64,000 nucleotides of DNA from Erythrobacter sp. 3-20A1M (lineage in GTDB: Bacteria; Pseudomonadota; Alphaproteobacteria; Sphingomonadales; Sphingomonadaceae): contig NZ_CP045200.1 in assembly GCF_018636735.1 (NCBI RefSeq), positions 1 through 64,000 of the forward strand. The letters run 5' to 3'. The notes under the pieces were generated by a model. That model ran no database searches. It was given only the letters and a program-made list of their open reading frames with translations, and was not told where the DNA came from. The stretch's first letter is position 1. Every line of letters begins with the position of its first letter. Positions 52,222 to 62,418 of this stretch are shown piece by piece. A program made the translations under genes and the position numbers.

Positions 52222-53985
52222 ATGACCGAGAGGAGCCAGACCGAACGCAGCGGCGCTGCGATCCTGCTCGAATGCCTGAAGCGCGAGAAGGTCGAGTTCG
52301 TGTTCGGCTATCCCGGCGGGGCCGTGCTTCCGATCTACGACGAACTGTTCGGCGATGACCATATCCGCCATATCCTCGTCCGGCACGAGGCTGGCGCTGC
52401 GCATGCGGCGGAAGGCTATGCGCGCTCTACCGGCAGGCCCGGCGTGGTCCTCGTCACCAGCGGCCCCGGCGCCACCAATGCGGTCACCGGCATCGCCGAC
52501 GCGTTCATGGACTCGATCCCGCTGGTCGTGATCACCGGCCAGGTCGCGACCGGCCTGATCGGTACCGACGCGTTCCAGGAGGCGGACACGGTCGGCATCA
52601 CCCGCCACTGCACCAAGCATAACTATCTGGTGAAGGATCCCGAGGACCTGGCCGCCACGATCTCCGAAGCGTTCCGCATCGCCACCAGCGGGCGTCCGGG
52701 GCCGGTGCTGGTCGATATTCCAAAGGATGTGCAGATCGCCACCGCGCCCTGGGACGCGCAGGCACCGTCGCGCGCCCTCGCGTCGCATCGCTACCAGCCG
52801 CGCACCGTCGCTGCCGCGGACGAGATAGCCGAAGCGGTCGACATGCTCGCCGCGGCGGAACGTCCCGTGTTCTACACCGGTGGCGGGGTCATCAACGCCG
52901 GGCCGGATGCCAGCGCCGCGCTGCGCCAGCTCCAGAAGCTGACCGATACGCCCGTCACCTCGACGCTGATGGGCCTCGGTGCTTTTCCTGCCGACCATCC
53001 TGACTGGCTGGGTATGCTGGGCATGCACGGTACGTTCGAAGCAAACATGGCGATGAACCGAGCCGACCTGATCGTGGCGATCGGCGCGCGGTTCGATGAT
53101 CGGGTCACCGGACGGCTCGACGCCTTCGCGCCGCAGGCGAAGAAGATCCATATCGATATCGACCGCGCGAGCATCAACAAGATCGTGCCCGTGGAACTCG
53201 GTATCGTCGGCGATTGCGCCACCGTGCTCGGCCAGCTGGTGGAGGCATGGGGCAGCCGAAAGCCACGCGACCGCGGCGAGTGGAAGGCGCGGATCACCGG
53301 CTGGCGGGCGCGCGAAAGCCTGGCCTACCCGCCGCGAAAAGACGAAATTATGCCGCAGCTTGCAGTCGAGCGGCTCTTCGCGCTCACCCGCGATCGCGAC
53401 CCGATCATCACTACGGAAGTCGGTCAGCACCAGATGTGGGCGGCACAGTATTTCGGCTTCATGGGGCCGAACAAATGGCTCACCAGCGGCGGCCTGGGCA
53501 CGATGGGCTACGGCTTGCCCGCCGCGATCGGTGCGCAGCTGGGCAATCCCGAGAGCCTGGTGATCGATATCGCCGGCGAGGCGAGCATCCAGATGAACAT
53601 CCAAGAGCTCGGCACCGCCAGCCAGTATCGCCTGCCGGTCAAGATATTCATCCTCAACAACGAATATATGGGCATGGTCCGCCAGTGGCAGGAACTGACC
53701 TACGAAAGCCGCTATTCCAACAGCTATTCCGACAGCCTGCCCGACTTCGTGAAGCTTGCCGAGGCCTACGGGTGGAAGGGCATCCGCATCGAGGATGAGG
53801 CCGGCCTGGACGCGGGGATCGAGGCGATGCTCGCCCACGACGGGCCGGTCATCGTCGACTGCCAAGTGTCCAAGGATGCGAACTGCTTCCCCATGATCCC
53901 GAGTGGCGCCGCCCATACCGAGATGCTGCTCTACGGCGATACCGTCGCCGGTACGATGGACGACGAAGCGAAGGCGCTGGTGTGA
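52222..53985 (+). CDS. ilvB: Acetolactate synthase large (catalytic) subunit
   Basis: IlvB makes acetolactate or acetohydroxybutyrate, the first common step to valine, leucine and isoleucine. The 587-residue TPP enzyme shows [15 protein letters not shown], the catalytic Glu in [40 protein letters not shown], and [12 protein letters not shown] for FAD binding. The C-terminal TPP-Mg motif reads [13 protein letters not shown], where most family members have GDG; the conserved [16 protein letters not shown] follows. GGGAG precedes the ATG; an in-frame ATG at 52168 inside the terminator stem is unlikely. Confidence 0.96.
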   Translation: MTERSQTERSGAAILLECLKREKVEFVFGYPGGAVLPIYDELFGDDHIRHILVRHEAGAAHAAEGYARSTGRPGVVLVTSGPGATNAVTGIADAFMDSIPLVVITGQVATGLIGTDAFQEADTVGITRHCTKHNYLVKDPEDLAATISEAFRIATSGRPGPVLVDIPKDVQIATAPWDAQAPSRALASHRYQPRTVAAADEIAEAVDMLAAAERPVFYTGGGVINAGPDASAALRQLQKLTDTPVTSTLMGLGAFPADHPDWLGMLGMHGTFEANMAMNRADLIVAIGARFDDRVTGRLDAFAPQAKKIHIDIDRASINKIVPVELGIVGDCATVLGQLVEAWGSRKPRDRGEWKARITGWRARESLAYPPRKDEIMPQLAVERLFALTRDRDPIITTEVGQHQMWAAQYFGFMGPNKWLTSGGLGTMGYGLPAAIGAQLGNPESLVIDIAGEASIQMNIQELGTASQYRLPVKIFILNNEYMGMVRQWQELTYESRYSNSYSDSLPDFVKLAEAYGWKGIRIEDEAGLDAGIEAMLAHDGPVIVDCQVSKDANCFPMIPSGAAHTEMLLYGDTVAGTMDDEAKALV

Positions 53986-53986
53986 G

Positions 53987-54502
53987 ATGAAGATCACCGA
54001 ACAAGCGGGCGAGCGGCATGTGCTCGCGGTGCAGGTCGACAACGAACCGGGCATCCTCGCCAAGATCACCGGACTGTTCACCGCACGGGGCTACAACATC
54101 GACAGCCTGACCGTGGCCGACATTACGGAAGATCACGCGATCAGTCGCATTACCATAGTCACCCGCGGACCGCCCGAGGTGATCGACCAGATCCAGGCGC
54201 AGCTCGAGCGGCTGATACCGGTCCACCGCGTGACCGATCTGACCGAGGAAGGCCCGCATGTCGAACGCGAGCTCGCACTCGTGAAGGTCACGGGCACAGG
54301 CGAGAAGCGGGTCGAAGCGCTGCGCCTCGCCGACATCTTCCGCGCGCGCCCGGTCGATACCACGACCGAGAGCTTTATCTTCGAGATCACCGGCCCACCG
54401 GAAAAGGTCGACAGCTTCATCGCCCTGATGCGAGAGCTGGGGCTGGTCGAAGTGGGGCGCACCGGCGTCGTCGGAATGATGCGCGGGCCCGCGAGGGCTT
54501 AG
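53987..54502 (+). CDS. ilvN: Acetolactate synthase small (regulatory) subunit
   Basis: The regulatory subunit binds IlvB and confers valine feedback inhibition. The 171-residue protein has an N-terminal ACT domain (VQVDNEPGILAKITGLFTAR, GYNIDSLTVADI) and a C-terminal IlvN domain (ERELALVKV, FRARPVDTTTESFIFEITG). It starts one base after the ilvB stop. Confidence 0.96.
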   Translation: MKITEQAGERHVLAVQVDNEPGILAKITGLFTARGYNIDSLTVADITEDHAISRITIVTRGPPEVIDQIQAQLERLIPVHRVTDLTEEGPHVERELALVKVTGTGEKRVEALRLADIFRARPVDTTTESFIFEITGPPEKVDSFIALMRELGLVEVGRTGVVGMMRGPARA

Positions 54503-54528
54503 ATAAGCTGCACTGCAATCAACAATAT

Positions 54529-55640
<1,112 letters not shown>

Positions 55641-55698
55641 CGGTCACACGATTGTCGCGTTGAGCGGGCAAAGCGGGCGGATCAATGGAGGTCTACCA

Positions 55699-56145
55699 AT
55701 GATCCGAGTGCGTTCCGACTTCGCTTTCCTGGCGGTTAGCGCCTGCCTTCTCGCATCTTGCGGCCAGCCCTCGCAGCAGGGCGAGACGGCAGACGACTAC
55801 GCCGCGCGTGTCGCAGGAGGCCAGACACCGGCAGCCAATGTTCAGCAGGGCGCGCAAACTGGGGCCGATCCGCAAACGGCCCCACCCCCGCAAGTGATGC
55901 CCGACGGATCGCGCGGGTCGGCGCTGGCGGCAGGTGCCGAACGGTGCAATGCGCCCGCTGCGAAGCCCTTCCTCAATCAACCAGACTCCCCCGCTACGCG
56001 CGCCAAGATCGCCGAGGCCGTCGGATCTGGCGCTACCCTGCGGTTCCTGCCCGCCGGCACATCGGATCGGGTCGAGGACCAGACCGATCGCCTGAATGTG
56101 ATGATCGACTATACAGGCGTTATCCGCGATCTGCGCTGTGGGTGA
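55699..56145 (+). CDS. I78-family peptidase inhibitor-like lipoprotein
   Basis: A 148-residue lipoprotein (signal FAFLAVSACLLASCGQP, lipobox LASC) with an acidic, Gln/Pro-rich linker. Residues about 85-148 match the I78 inhibitor pattern: ERCNAPAAKPFLNQPDSP, LRFLPAGTSDRVEDQ, RLNVMIDYTGVIRDLRCG. I78 domains inhibit serine proteases; whether this one does is untested. GGAGG precedes the ATG. A related gene lies 55 bases downstream. Confidence 0.8.
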   Translation: MIRVRSDFAFLAVSACLLASCGQPSQQGETADDYAARVAGGQTPAANVQQGAQTGADPQTAPPPQVMPDGSRGSALAAGAERCNAPAAKPFLNQPDSPATRAKIAEAVGSGATLRFLPAGTSDRVEDQTDRLNVMIDYTGVIRDLRCG

Positions 56146-56200
56146 TGCGCGCTGCCGCCGGTCGCACGGAACCTCCGCGCGGTGCCCCGGTTGGTGAGCC

Positions 56201-56584
56201 ATGCGTATTCCCTCGTCACTTGCCGCCGGTCTTCCTCTGCTGCTGCTCGCCGCGTGCGGTCAGGCCGTTCCCGTCAACCAGGCGGATAGCGAACCTCTGG
56301 TCGAGAAGGCGCCGGTTGCGGATTACGATCGCGATATTCCCGATCCGGGGACTTCGCCCGAAGCCGTTGAATCCGACGATTGCCATGCTCAGGTCGCCTC
56401 TGCCTATGTCGGGCGGGAAGCCGACGCGGAGACACGCGGCCGTCTGCTGACCGATATCGCCCCCATCACCAATGTCCGGTGGATGTCGCCCGGCGATCCC
56501 ACACCCGAACCCGAAACCGTTCCCCAGCGGCTGAATGTCGAGCTCGGTGAAGACGGCAAGATAGTCTCGGTTGCGTGCGGATAG
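56201..56584 (+). CDS. Second I78-like lipoprotein
   Basis: A 127-residue lipoprotein (SSLAAGLPLLLLAACGQ, lipobox LAAC). The C-terminal half shows the same I78 pattern as its neighbour: DDCHAQVASAYVGREADAE, NVRWMSPGDPTPE, RLNVELGEDGKIVSVACG. The two proteins differ strongly outside these blocks, so this is an old tandem duplication or independent recruitment. Confidence 0.75.
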   Translation: MRIPSSLAAGLPLLLLAACGQAVPVNQADSEPLVEKAPVADYDRDIPDPGTSPEAVESDDCHAQVASAYVGREADAETRGRLLTDIAPITNVRWMSPGDPTPEPETVPQRLNVELGEDGKIVSVACG

Positions 56585-56638
56585 GTTTCCGATCTAGCTT
56601 CGCCCGGAAATTCCCAGGAAGCCATCAGGAGAAGCACG

Positions 56639-57289
56639 ATGAAAAGAACCGTACTGGGCGTGACACTCGCGGCTCTGGCCGTCGCTGGCACATCCGTTGC
56701 CATGGTGGCTGTCGCGCAGGACATGCCGGCGCGTGGCACCATGGACGTGAGCAAGGTGTCGAAAGGCACCTATGATGCCGACCCGGGTCACACCCTAGTC
56801 GGGTGGCGCGTCAATCACCTCGGGTTCAACGATTATTTCGGCCTGTTCGGAGATGCGCAAGGCACGCTGACGCTCGATCCGGCGAACATGGACGCGACAT
56901 CTGTCGATATCCGAATCCCGATAGCGAAGGTGACCGTGGCCAGCGAAGGCCTGAAAGACCACCTGCTGCGAGCGGGCAAGGACGGGGCGAAGGCCGACTT
57001 CTTCGGCCCCGAGCCGGGGATGGCCCATTTCGTATCGGACAAGGTCACGCGCTTCGGCTCCACCCGGGCACTCATTTCCGGCACGCTGGAGATGAATGGA
57101 CAGAAGCATCCCGTCGTGCTGGACACGCATTTTACTGGCGTAGGAGCCAGCCCCATGGGCGGAACGGAAACGATCGGTTTCGAAGCGACCACCACCATCG
57201 AACGGTCGCGCTGGGGCATCGAGTACGGCATTCCGCTGGTGAGCGATGCGGTCGAACTGGACATCACGGCAGCGTTCGAAAAGCAATAA
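56639..57289 (+). CDS. YceI family periplasmic protein
   Basis: A 216-residue exported protein (signal about residues 1-27, GVTLAALAVAGTSVAMVAVAQ). The lipocalin-like YceI domain shows YDADPGHTLVGWRVNHLGFN, FGLFGDAQGTLTLDP, VDIRIPIAKVTV and GFEATTTIERSRWGIEYGIP. YceI proteins bind isoprenoid or other hydrophobic ligands in the periplasm. AGGAG precedes the ATG. It lies between the I78 lipoproteins and the leuA leader. Confidence 0.9.
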   Translation: MKRTVLGVTLAALAVAGTSVAMVAVAQDMPARGTMDVSKVSKGTYDADPGHTLVGWRVNHLGFNDYFGLFGDAQGTLTLDPANMDATSVDIRIPIAKVTVASEGLKDHLLRAGKDGAKADFFGPEPGMAHFVSDKVTRFGSTRALISGTLEMNGQKHPVVLDTHFTGVGASPMGGTETIGFEATTTIERSRWGIEYGIPLVSDAVELDITAAFEKQ

Positions 57290-57341
57290 GCGCAAAGCAA
57301 CAACCGAACATTGCGGGTTGCCATCGCGGCAGGATTCGGCA

Positions 57342-57407
57342 ATGCAAGTGCGCATGAAGCGCAACGGAACGCTATCGCTGCTACGACTTACGCGCCCTTG
57401 GGCGTGA
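57342..57407 (+). CDS. Leucine-rich leader peptide of leuA (leuL-like)
   Basis: A 21-codon open frame with AGGA seven bases before its ATG; an internal ATG at 57354 gives MKRNGTLSLLRLTRPWA. Codons 57372-57389 read CTA TCG CTG CTA CGA CTT: four leucines in six codons, three of them rare CTA/CTT in this GC-rich genome. That is the hallmark of an attenuation leader, where a ribosome stalls when leucyl-tRNA is short. It lies 84 bases before leuA. Confidence 0.65.
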   Translation: MQVRMKRNGTLSLLRLTRPWA

Positions 57408-57447
57408 TCTGACGCGTGCCCGCAGGGCGCGCGGGAGCGCCCAAGGG
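57395..57447 (+). promoter_or_regulatory. RNA hairpins between the leader peptide and leuA
   Basis: CCCTTGGGCG (57395-57404, the last leader codons) can pair with CGCCCAAGGG (57438-57447). Between them CGCGTGCCC (57413-57421) pairs with GGGCGCGCG (57425-57433) around GCA with one G-U. A ribosome stalled on the leucine codons would cover the first arm and stop the long stem forming. There is no T-tract, so control may act on translation or through Rho. Confidence 0.5.
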
Positions 57448-57490
57448 AACTGCCTCTCGTCCAGCCCACTTCCGTTACCGAGCCAATGTC

Positions 57491-59182
57491 ATGCCCATGC
57501 TTCGCGATCCGTCCGCCAAATACGCGCCATTTCCGCAGGTCCCCCTGCCCGACCGCACATGGCCGGGCCAGACGATAACGCGACCGCCACGCTGGCTCAG
57601 CACGGACCTGCGCGACGGCAACCAGGCGATCGTCGATCCCATGGACGCGGTGAAGAAGAACCGGTTCTTCGACCTGCTGGTGGAAGTGGGCATGAAGGAG
57701 ATCGAGGTCGGCTTCCCCAGTGCGGGTGCGACCGAATTCGACTTCATCAGCGGCCTTGTCCGATCCGGACGGGTTCCCGATGACGTGACCGTGCAGGTGC
57801 TGACTCAGGCGCGCGAGGACCTGATCCGCACCAGCTTCGACAGCCTGGCAGGTGCGCGCGCCGCCATCGTGCACCTCTACAATGCCGTCAGCCCAGCCTG
57901 GCGCGATATCGTCTTCCGCATGACGCGCGACGAGGTGCGCGAGATCGCGATCGCCGGTGCCAAGGTGCTGCGCGACGAGGCGGCGAAGCGCCCCGACACC
58001 GACTGGCATTTCGAGTATTCGCCCGAGACGTTCTCGACCGCCGAACTCGATTTCAGCATCGAGGTCTGCGAGGCGGTGATGCAAGTGCTGGCCCCGACGC
58101 CCGAGCATCCGATAATCCTCAACCTGCCCGCCACGGTGGAGGCGGCGACACCCAATATCTACGCCGATCAGATCGAGTATTTCTGCCGCAACCTGCCTAA
58201 TCGCGAGAGCGCGATCGTCAGCCTGCATACGCATAACGATCGCGGCACCGGCGTCGCGGCGGCGGAACTGGGCTTGATGGCAGGGGCGGACCGGGTCGAA
58301 GGATGCCTGTTCGGAAACGGCGAGCGCACGGGCAATTGCTGCCTCGTGACCATGGCGCTCAACATGTACACGCAAGGGGTCGATCCGGGCCTCGACTTTT
58401 CCGACATCGACCGCGTGATCGAAACGGTCGAATACTGCAACCAACTGCCCGTCCACCAGCGCCATCCCTATGGCGGGGAACTGGTCTACACCGCGTTTTC
58501 CGGCAGTCACCAGGACGCGATCAAGAAGGGGTTCGAAGCGCACGCCGCGCAGAACGACGAGCAGTGGCGCGTGCCGTATCTTCCGATCGACCCCGCCGAT
58601 CTCGGCCGCGATTACGAAGCGGTGATCCGGGTCAACTCGCAGTCCGGCAAGGGCGGATTCGCCTGGGTGCTGGAGCAGGATCGCGGCCTGAAGCTGCCCA
58701 AGAAGATGCAGGCGGATTTCAGCCGCCACGTGCAGCACCTTGCGGATGAAATCGGCCGTGAACTCGCCGCGCCCGATATCTGGGAAGCCTTCCGCAAGGC
58801 CTATCATCTCGAACCGGGTGAAAATCCGTTCGAACTGGTCGATTACGAGGAGACGCGCGCGCCGGACGGCACGCGCATCTTCGCGGGCACGATTTCTGTC
58901 GAGGGACACGAACAGCGTGTCAGCGGACGTGGCAACGGCCTCATCTCTTCCGTCCTCAGCACGATCGAGGACGCGTTCGGCGTATTCTTGGAAGTGTGCG
59001 ATTACACCGAACACGCGCTTTCCACCGGACGCGAGGCACGCGCCGCCGCGTATCTGGAATGCCGGGATGCCGACGGGCGAACGGTATGGGGTTGCGGCAT
59101 AGACGAGGACGTGGCGACCGCCAGCGTTCGGGCGGTGCTGAGCGCGGTAAACACGGCAGAAGTTGCGCGTACGACTGCGTAA
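57491..59182 (+). CDS. leuA: 2-isopropylmalate synthase (LeuA2 type)
   Basis: LeuA condenses 2-ketoisovalerate with acetyl-CoA, the committed step to leucine. The 563-residue protein is the long LeuA2 form: DLRDGNQAIVDPMDAVKK with metal-binding Asp, IEVGFPSAGATEFDF, SLHTHNDRGTGVAAAE with metal-binding His pair, GCLFGNGERTGNCCLVTMAL, and a C-terminal LeuA allosteric domain after about residue 430. The ATG at 57491 is favoured; MLRDPSAKY at 57497 is possible. No good ribosome-binding site is seen. Leader control is likely. Confidence 0.95.
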   Translation: MPMLRDPSAKYAPFPQVPLPDRTWPGQTITRPPRWLSTDLRDGNQAIVDPMDAVKKNRFFDLLVEVGMKEIEVGFPSAGATEFDFISGLVRSGRVPDDVTVQVLTQAREDLIRTSFDSLAGARAAIVHLYNAVSPAWRDIVFRMTRDEVREIAIAGAKVLRDEAAKRPDTDWHFEYSPETFSTAELDFSIEVCEAVMQVLAPTPEHPIILNLPATVEAATPNIYADQIEYFCRNLPNRESAIVSLHTHNDRGTGVAAAELGLMAGADRVEGCLFGNGERTGNCCLVTMALNMYTQGVDPGLDFSDIDRVIETVEYCNQLPVHQRHPYGGELVYTAFSGSHQDAIKKGFEAHAAQNDEQWRVPYLPIDPADLGRDYEAVIRVNSQSGKGGFAWVLEQDRGLKLPKKMQADFSRHVQHLADEIGRELAAPDIWEAFRKAYHLEPGENPFELVDYEETRAPDGTRIFAGTISVEGHEQRVSGRGNGLISSVLSTIEDAFGVFLEVCDYTEHALSTGREARAAAYLECRDADGRTVWGCGIDEDVATASVRAVLSAVNTAEVARTTA

Positions 59183-59248
59183 TTTGCGATTTACCGGGGG
59201 TTCGGGCCGCAGTATGACCGGGTTCTCTTCGATGGATGGAACCCGTTC

Positions 59249-61063
59249 TTGGCGCTTCTTTCTTTCGGCCAGTTGCTGGCCCCTCACAGTGACTGGATCG
59301 GCCTGGCGCTGCTGATAGCGCTGTTCCTCGGTTTCGCGGTCGAACGTTACCCCCCGGTGGTCATCGCGGTTGTCGGCGGGATGGCCATGCTGGTTCTCGG
59401 CTACGTCAAGCCGGACGAGCTGCTGGCAGTTTTCGGCAATTCCGCACCTGTCACGATCGGCGCGATGTTCGTCATCAGCGGCGCGTTGCTGCGAACCGGA
59501 GCGCTGGAAGAAGTGTCGGGCTGGGTCATCCGCCGCACCTTGCGCCGGCCGCGCTTGGCCGTGGCGGAGATCGGCGCGGGTACGCTCGCCGCGTCCGCTT
59601 TCATGAACAATACGCCGGTAGTGATCGTGATGATTCCGATCGTTAAGCGGCTCGCGCGTGTGCTGGGCATCAATGCGACGCGCCTCCTGATCCCCCTGTC
59701 CTACCTGACAATCCTGGGGGGAACGCTGACGCTGATCGGCACGTCGACCAATATCCTGGTCGACGGGGTCGCGCGCGAGCAGGGGCAGGCCGCGTTCGGT
59801 ATCTTCGAAATCACGGGCGTGGGCCTGTGCGCCGCGATCACGGGCTTTACCTTCCTTGCGCTCGCCGGCCCCGCCCTGCTGCCCGACCGCAAGGACCGCG
59901 TTCTGGCGGAGGACAGCGAGCGAACCACTTATCTCTCGCAACTCGTGCTGGTGCCCGAGAGCGATTATGTCGGTCGACCGGTCGGCGATACCGCCCTCAC
60001 CCGGCGGCCGGGGGTGCGTATCATCGCGGTGCAACGCGGCGTTACGACCTGGCGCCGGGAGCTGACAGCGATCGTGCTGCAGGCGGGCGACCGCCTGGTG
60101 ATCGCCACCTCGCCGGAGGAGCTCGCTTCCCTGGCCGAGGCGCGTGACTTCCGCGTCGGGCTCACCGGGGTCGGCGGCGGCATCACCATGGCTGGCCCCG
60201 ATCGCGACGCGGACGCGCGCCTGATAGAGGCCGTGGTGTCCCACACCCATCCCGTCATCGGCCGTCGACTGGCAGAGATCCCGCTTCTCTCCCGCCTGAA
60301 GATCCGCGTGCTTGGCCTGTCCCGGCCTCGCCATCTCGCCGGTCCGGACCTGACCGAGGTGCGGGTGCGCGCCGGAGACCGCCTGCTGATCGCCGCCCTG
60401 CCCGATTCCGCGGCGGAGCTGCAGAGCAATGTCGACCTGGCGCAGGTCTCGCAGGCCCCGGCCCGCAGCTTCAAACGGGCCAAGGCTCCGATCGCGATCC
60501 TGACTCTCATCGCCATCGTGGTGGGTGCCGCGTTGTTCGATTACTCGATCGCCGCGCTGGCGCTGGTCGGTGTCGCGGTGGTGCTGGTCACCCATTGCAT
60601 CGAGCCGGAAGAGGCATGGAGCGCGATCGACGGCAACACGCTCGTGCTGATCTTCGGCATGCTCGCCTTCGGCGAAGGCTTGCAGAACTGCGGCACGGTA
60701 GAGCTGGTGGTGGGTTGGCTGGAGCCGTTCCTGCGAACCGCCTCCCCCCTCGTCCTGCTGATCGCCGCCTATGCGCTCGCCAGTTTCCTGACCGAAACGG
60801 TGACGAACAACGCGGTGGCGGTCATTCTCACCCCGATCGTCATCACCCTCGGCAATGCGCTGGGGGTCGATCCCCGCGCGATGATCGTGGCGGTCATGTT
60901 CGGGGCCAGCGCCAGTTTCGCGACCCCGATCGGCTATCAGACCAACACGCTGGTCTATGGCGCGGCGAATTACCGTTTCATGGACTTCGTGAAGATCGGG
61001 CTCCCCATGAACATCGTCGTCGGGATAGCATCGTGCATCGCGATCGAGGCGTTCTTCGGATAG
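59249..61063 (+). CDS. SLC13/DASS-type anion transporter with two RCK_C domains
   Basis: A 604-residue membrane transporter. The N-terminal helices carry SAFMNNTPVVIVMIPIVKRL and LGGTLTLIGTSTNILVDGVA, the DASS substrate motifs; the C-terminal half repeats them (FLTETVTNNAVAVILTPIVI, FATPIGYQTNTLVYGAANYR). Between the halves (about residues 225-395) are two RCK_C/TrkA-C ligand-binding domains. Family members carry sulfate, dicarboxylates or other anions with sodium. The start is a TTG at 59249; no in-frame ATG fits. Confidence 0.88.
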   Translation: MALLSFGQLLAPHSDWIGLALLIALFLGFAVERYPPVVIAVVGGMAMLVLGYVKPDELLAVFGNSAPVTIGAMFVISGALLRTGALEEVSGWVIRRTLRRPRLAVAEIGAGTLAASAFMNNTPVVIVMIPIVKRLARVLGINATRLLIPLSYLTILGGTLTLIGTSTNILVDGVAREQGQAAFGIFEITGVGLCAAITGFTFLALAGPALLPDRKDRVLAEDSERTTYLSQLVLVPESDYVGRPVGDTALTRRPGVRIIAVQRGVTTWRRELTAIVLQAGDRLVIATSPEELASLAEARDFRVGLTGVGGGITMAGPDRDADARLIEAVVSHTHPVIGRRLAEIPLLSRLKIRVLGLSRPRHLAGPDLTEVRVRAGDRLLIAALPDSAAELQSNVDLAQVSQAPARSFKRAKAPIAILTLIAIVVGAALFDYSIAALALVGVAVVLVTHCIEPEEAWSAIDGNTLVLIFGMLAFGEGLQNCGTVELVVGWLEPFLRTASPLVLLIAAYALASFLTETVTNNAVAVILTPIVITLGNALGVDPRAMIVAVMFGASASFATPIGYQTNTLVYGAANYRFMDFVKIGLPMNIVVGIASCIAIEAFFG

Positions 61064-61182
61064 CGCGCAGCTTTCGTCGCTCGGCCTGACGCTACGGCCC
61101 GCAGGCGCCGCCGCACCCGCTCTCGACAACCGCGCCGGTGCGCCATACTCGGGCAAAAACACTTTGTCCGGAGACAGTGCCC

Positions 61183-62145
61183 ATGCCCCTTCCCGCCCCG
61201 TTCGACCGGCTGCGCCTACCCGTCATCGCCTCGCCGATGTTCATCGTTTCCGGCCCCGAGCTGGTCATCGCGCAGTGCAAGGCGGGCATCGTCGGCAGCT
61301 TTCCGGCGCTGAACGCGCGCCCCAGCGGCGTGCTCGACGAATGGCTCGCCCGGATTACCGAGGAACTGGCCGCGCACGATCGAGCCAATCCGGATCGCCC
61401 ATCCGCGCCCTTCGCCGTCAACCAGATCGTCCACAAGTCCAACGCCCGGCTCGAAGAGGACATGGGCGTGTGCGAGAAGTACAAGGTGCCGCTGGTCATC
61501 ACCTCGCTCGGCGCGCGCGAAGAGGTGTTTGCCGCGGTCAAGAACTGGGGCGGCATCACCCTGCACGATGTCATCAACAACCGCTTCGCGCACAAGGCGA
61601 TCGACAAAGGCGCGACCGGGCTCATTCCCGTCGCCGCCGGTGCCGGGGGGCATGCTGGCACGCAATCGCCCTTCGCGCTGATGCAGGAAATCCGCGAGTG
61701 GTTCGACGGGCTGGTCGCGCTGTCGGGCTCGATCGCGCATGGCCGCTCGATCCTGGCGGCGCAGGCGCTCGCCGCCGACTTTGCCTATATCGGCAGCGCC
61801 TTCATCGCGACGAAGGAAGCGAACGCGGTCGACGGCTACAAGCAGGGCATCGTCGACGGCAGCGCCGAGGGGATCGTCTATTCCAATCTCTTCACCGGCG
61901 TGCACGGCAACTATCTGCGCTCCAGCATCGAGACGGCGGGCATGGACCCCGACAACCTGCCCGAAAGCGACCCGAGCAAGATGAATTTCGGCAGCGGCGG
62001 CAGCTCGAAGAGCAAGGCGTGGAAGGACATCTGGGGCTCCGGCCAAGGCATCGGCGCGGTCAAGGCAGTCGAAAGCGTCGCCGATTTCGTCGACCGCCTG
62101 GAGGCGCAGTACGCCGAGGCGCGGGAGCGGTTGCTGGCGGGATGA
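61183..62145 (+). CDS. Nitronate monooxygenase-like FMN protein
   Basis: A 320-residue TIM-barrel flavoprotein of the NMO/2-nitropropane dioxygenase family. FMN-binding and active-site segments are VIASPMFIVSGPELVIAQCK, GLIPVAAGAGGHAGTQSP (with the expected catalytic His), ALSGSIAHGRSILAAQALAA and AYIGSAFIATKEANAVDGYK. It may detoxify alkyl nitronates such as 3-nitropropionate, but the natural substrate is unproven. The ATG at 61183 gives the standard N-terminus. Confidence 0.88.
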   Translation: MPLPAPFDRLRLPVIASPMFIVSGPELVIAQCKAGIVGSFPALNARPSGVLDEWLARITEELAAHDRANPDRPSAPFAVNQIVHKSNARLEEDMGVCEKYKVPLVITSLGAREEVFAAVKNWGGITLHDVINNRFAHKAIDKGATGLIPVAAGAGGHAGTQSPFALMQEIREWFDGLVALSGSIAHGRSILAAQALAADFAYIGSAFIATKEANAVDGYKQGIVDGSAEGIVYSNLFTGVHGNYLRSSIETAGMDPDNLPESDPSKMNFGSGGSSKSKAWKDIWGSGQGIGAVKAVESVADFVDRLEAQYAEARERLLAG

Positions 62146-62418
62146 CAAGCCAAGAGGGGTGACAAAGGTTACAGGGCGTCACTTTCGGTCCCGGCAAGCA
62201 AATCGATGTTATAATTGCATAAACTGACCGCTCCGAAAAGCGGACGGACAGTGGGAGGGAGGCGAAACGCGCTCCTGAAAGGGGCCGACAATGAGAAAGA
62301 CCCTCCGCCGGTACCGAGCTGCGTCCAAGTAGGAAAGCGCGGGTGCCACGGCTTCAGGGCGTTGCGACTGCGGTCATGCTGTCTCTGGCACCGGAACGAC
62401 GCCCGGCGGAGGCTGCCT
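62146..62418. other. Intergenic region without a supported gene
   Basis: About 270 bases between the nitronate monooxygenase gene and the convergent ABC permease. It is locally AT-richer near 62200-62225 and has short overlapping open frames on both strands, none with a start, family or codon pattern to support it. CCGCT/AGCGG around 62229-62244 is a weak hairpin (CCGCTccgaaaAGCGG). Nothing else is seen. Confidence 0.5.

Noticed and set aside
56795-61162. A 1455-codon open frame on the minus strand across leuA and the transporter gene
   Set aside because: It is antisense to two well-supported genes and the YceI end. Its translation is a His/Arg/Asp-rich low-information sequence typical of antisense frames in GC-rich DNA. 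No family motif is visible.
62146-62418. Short open frames between the monooxygenase and the ABC permease
   Set aside because: They overlap each other on both strands, lack good starts and have no recognisable content.
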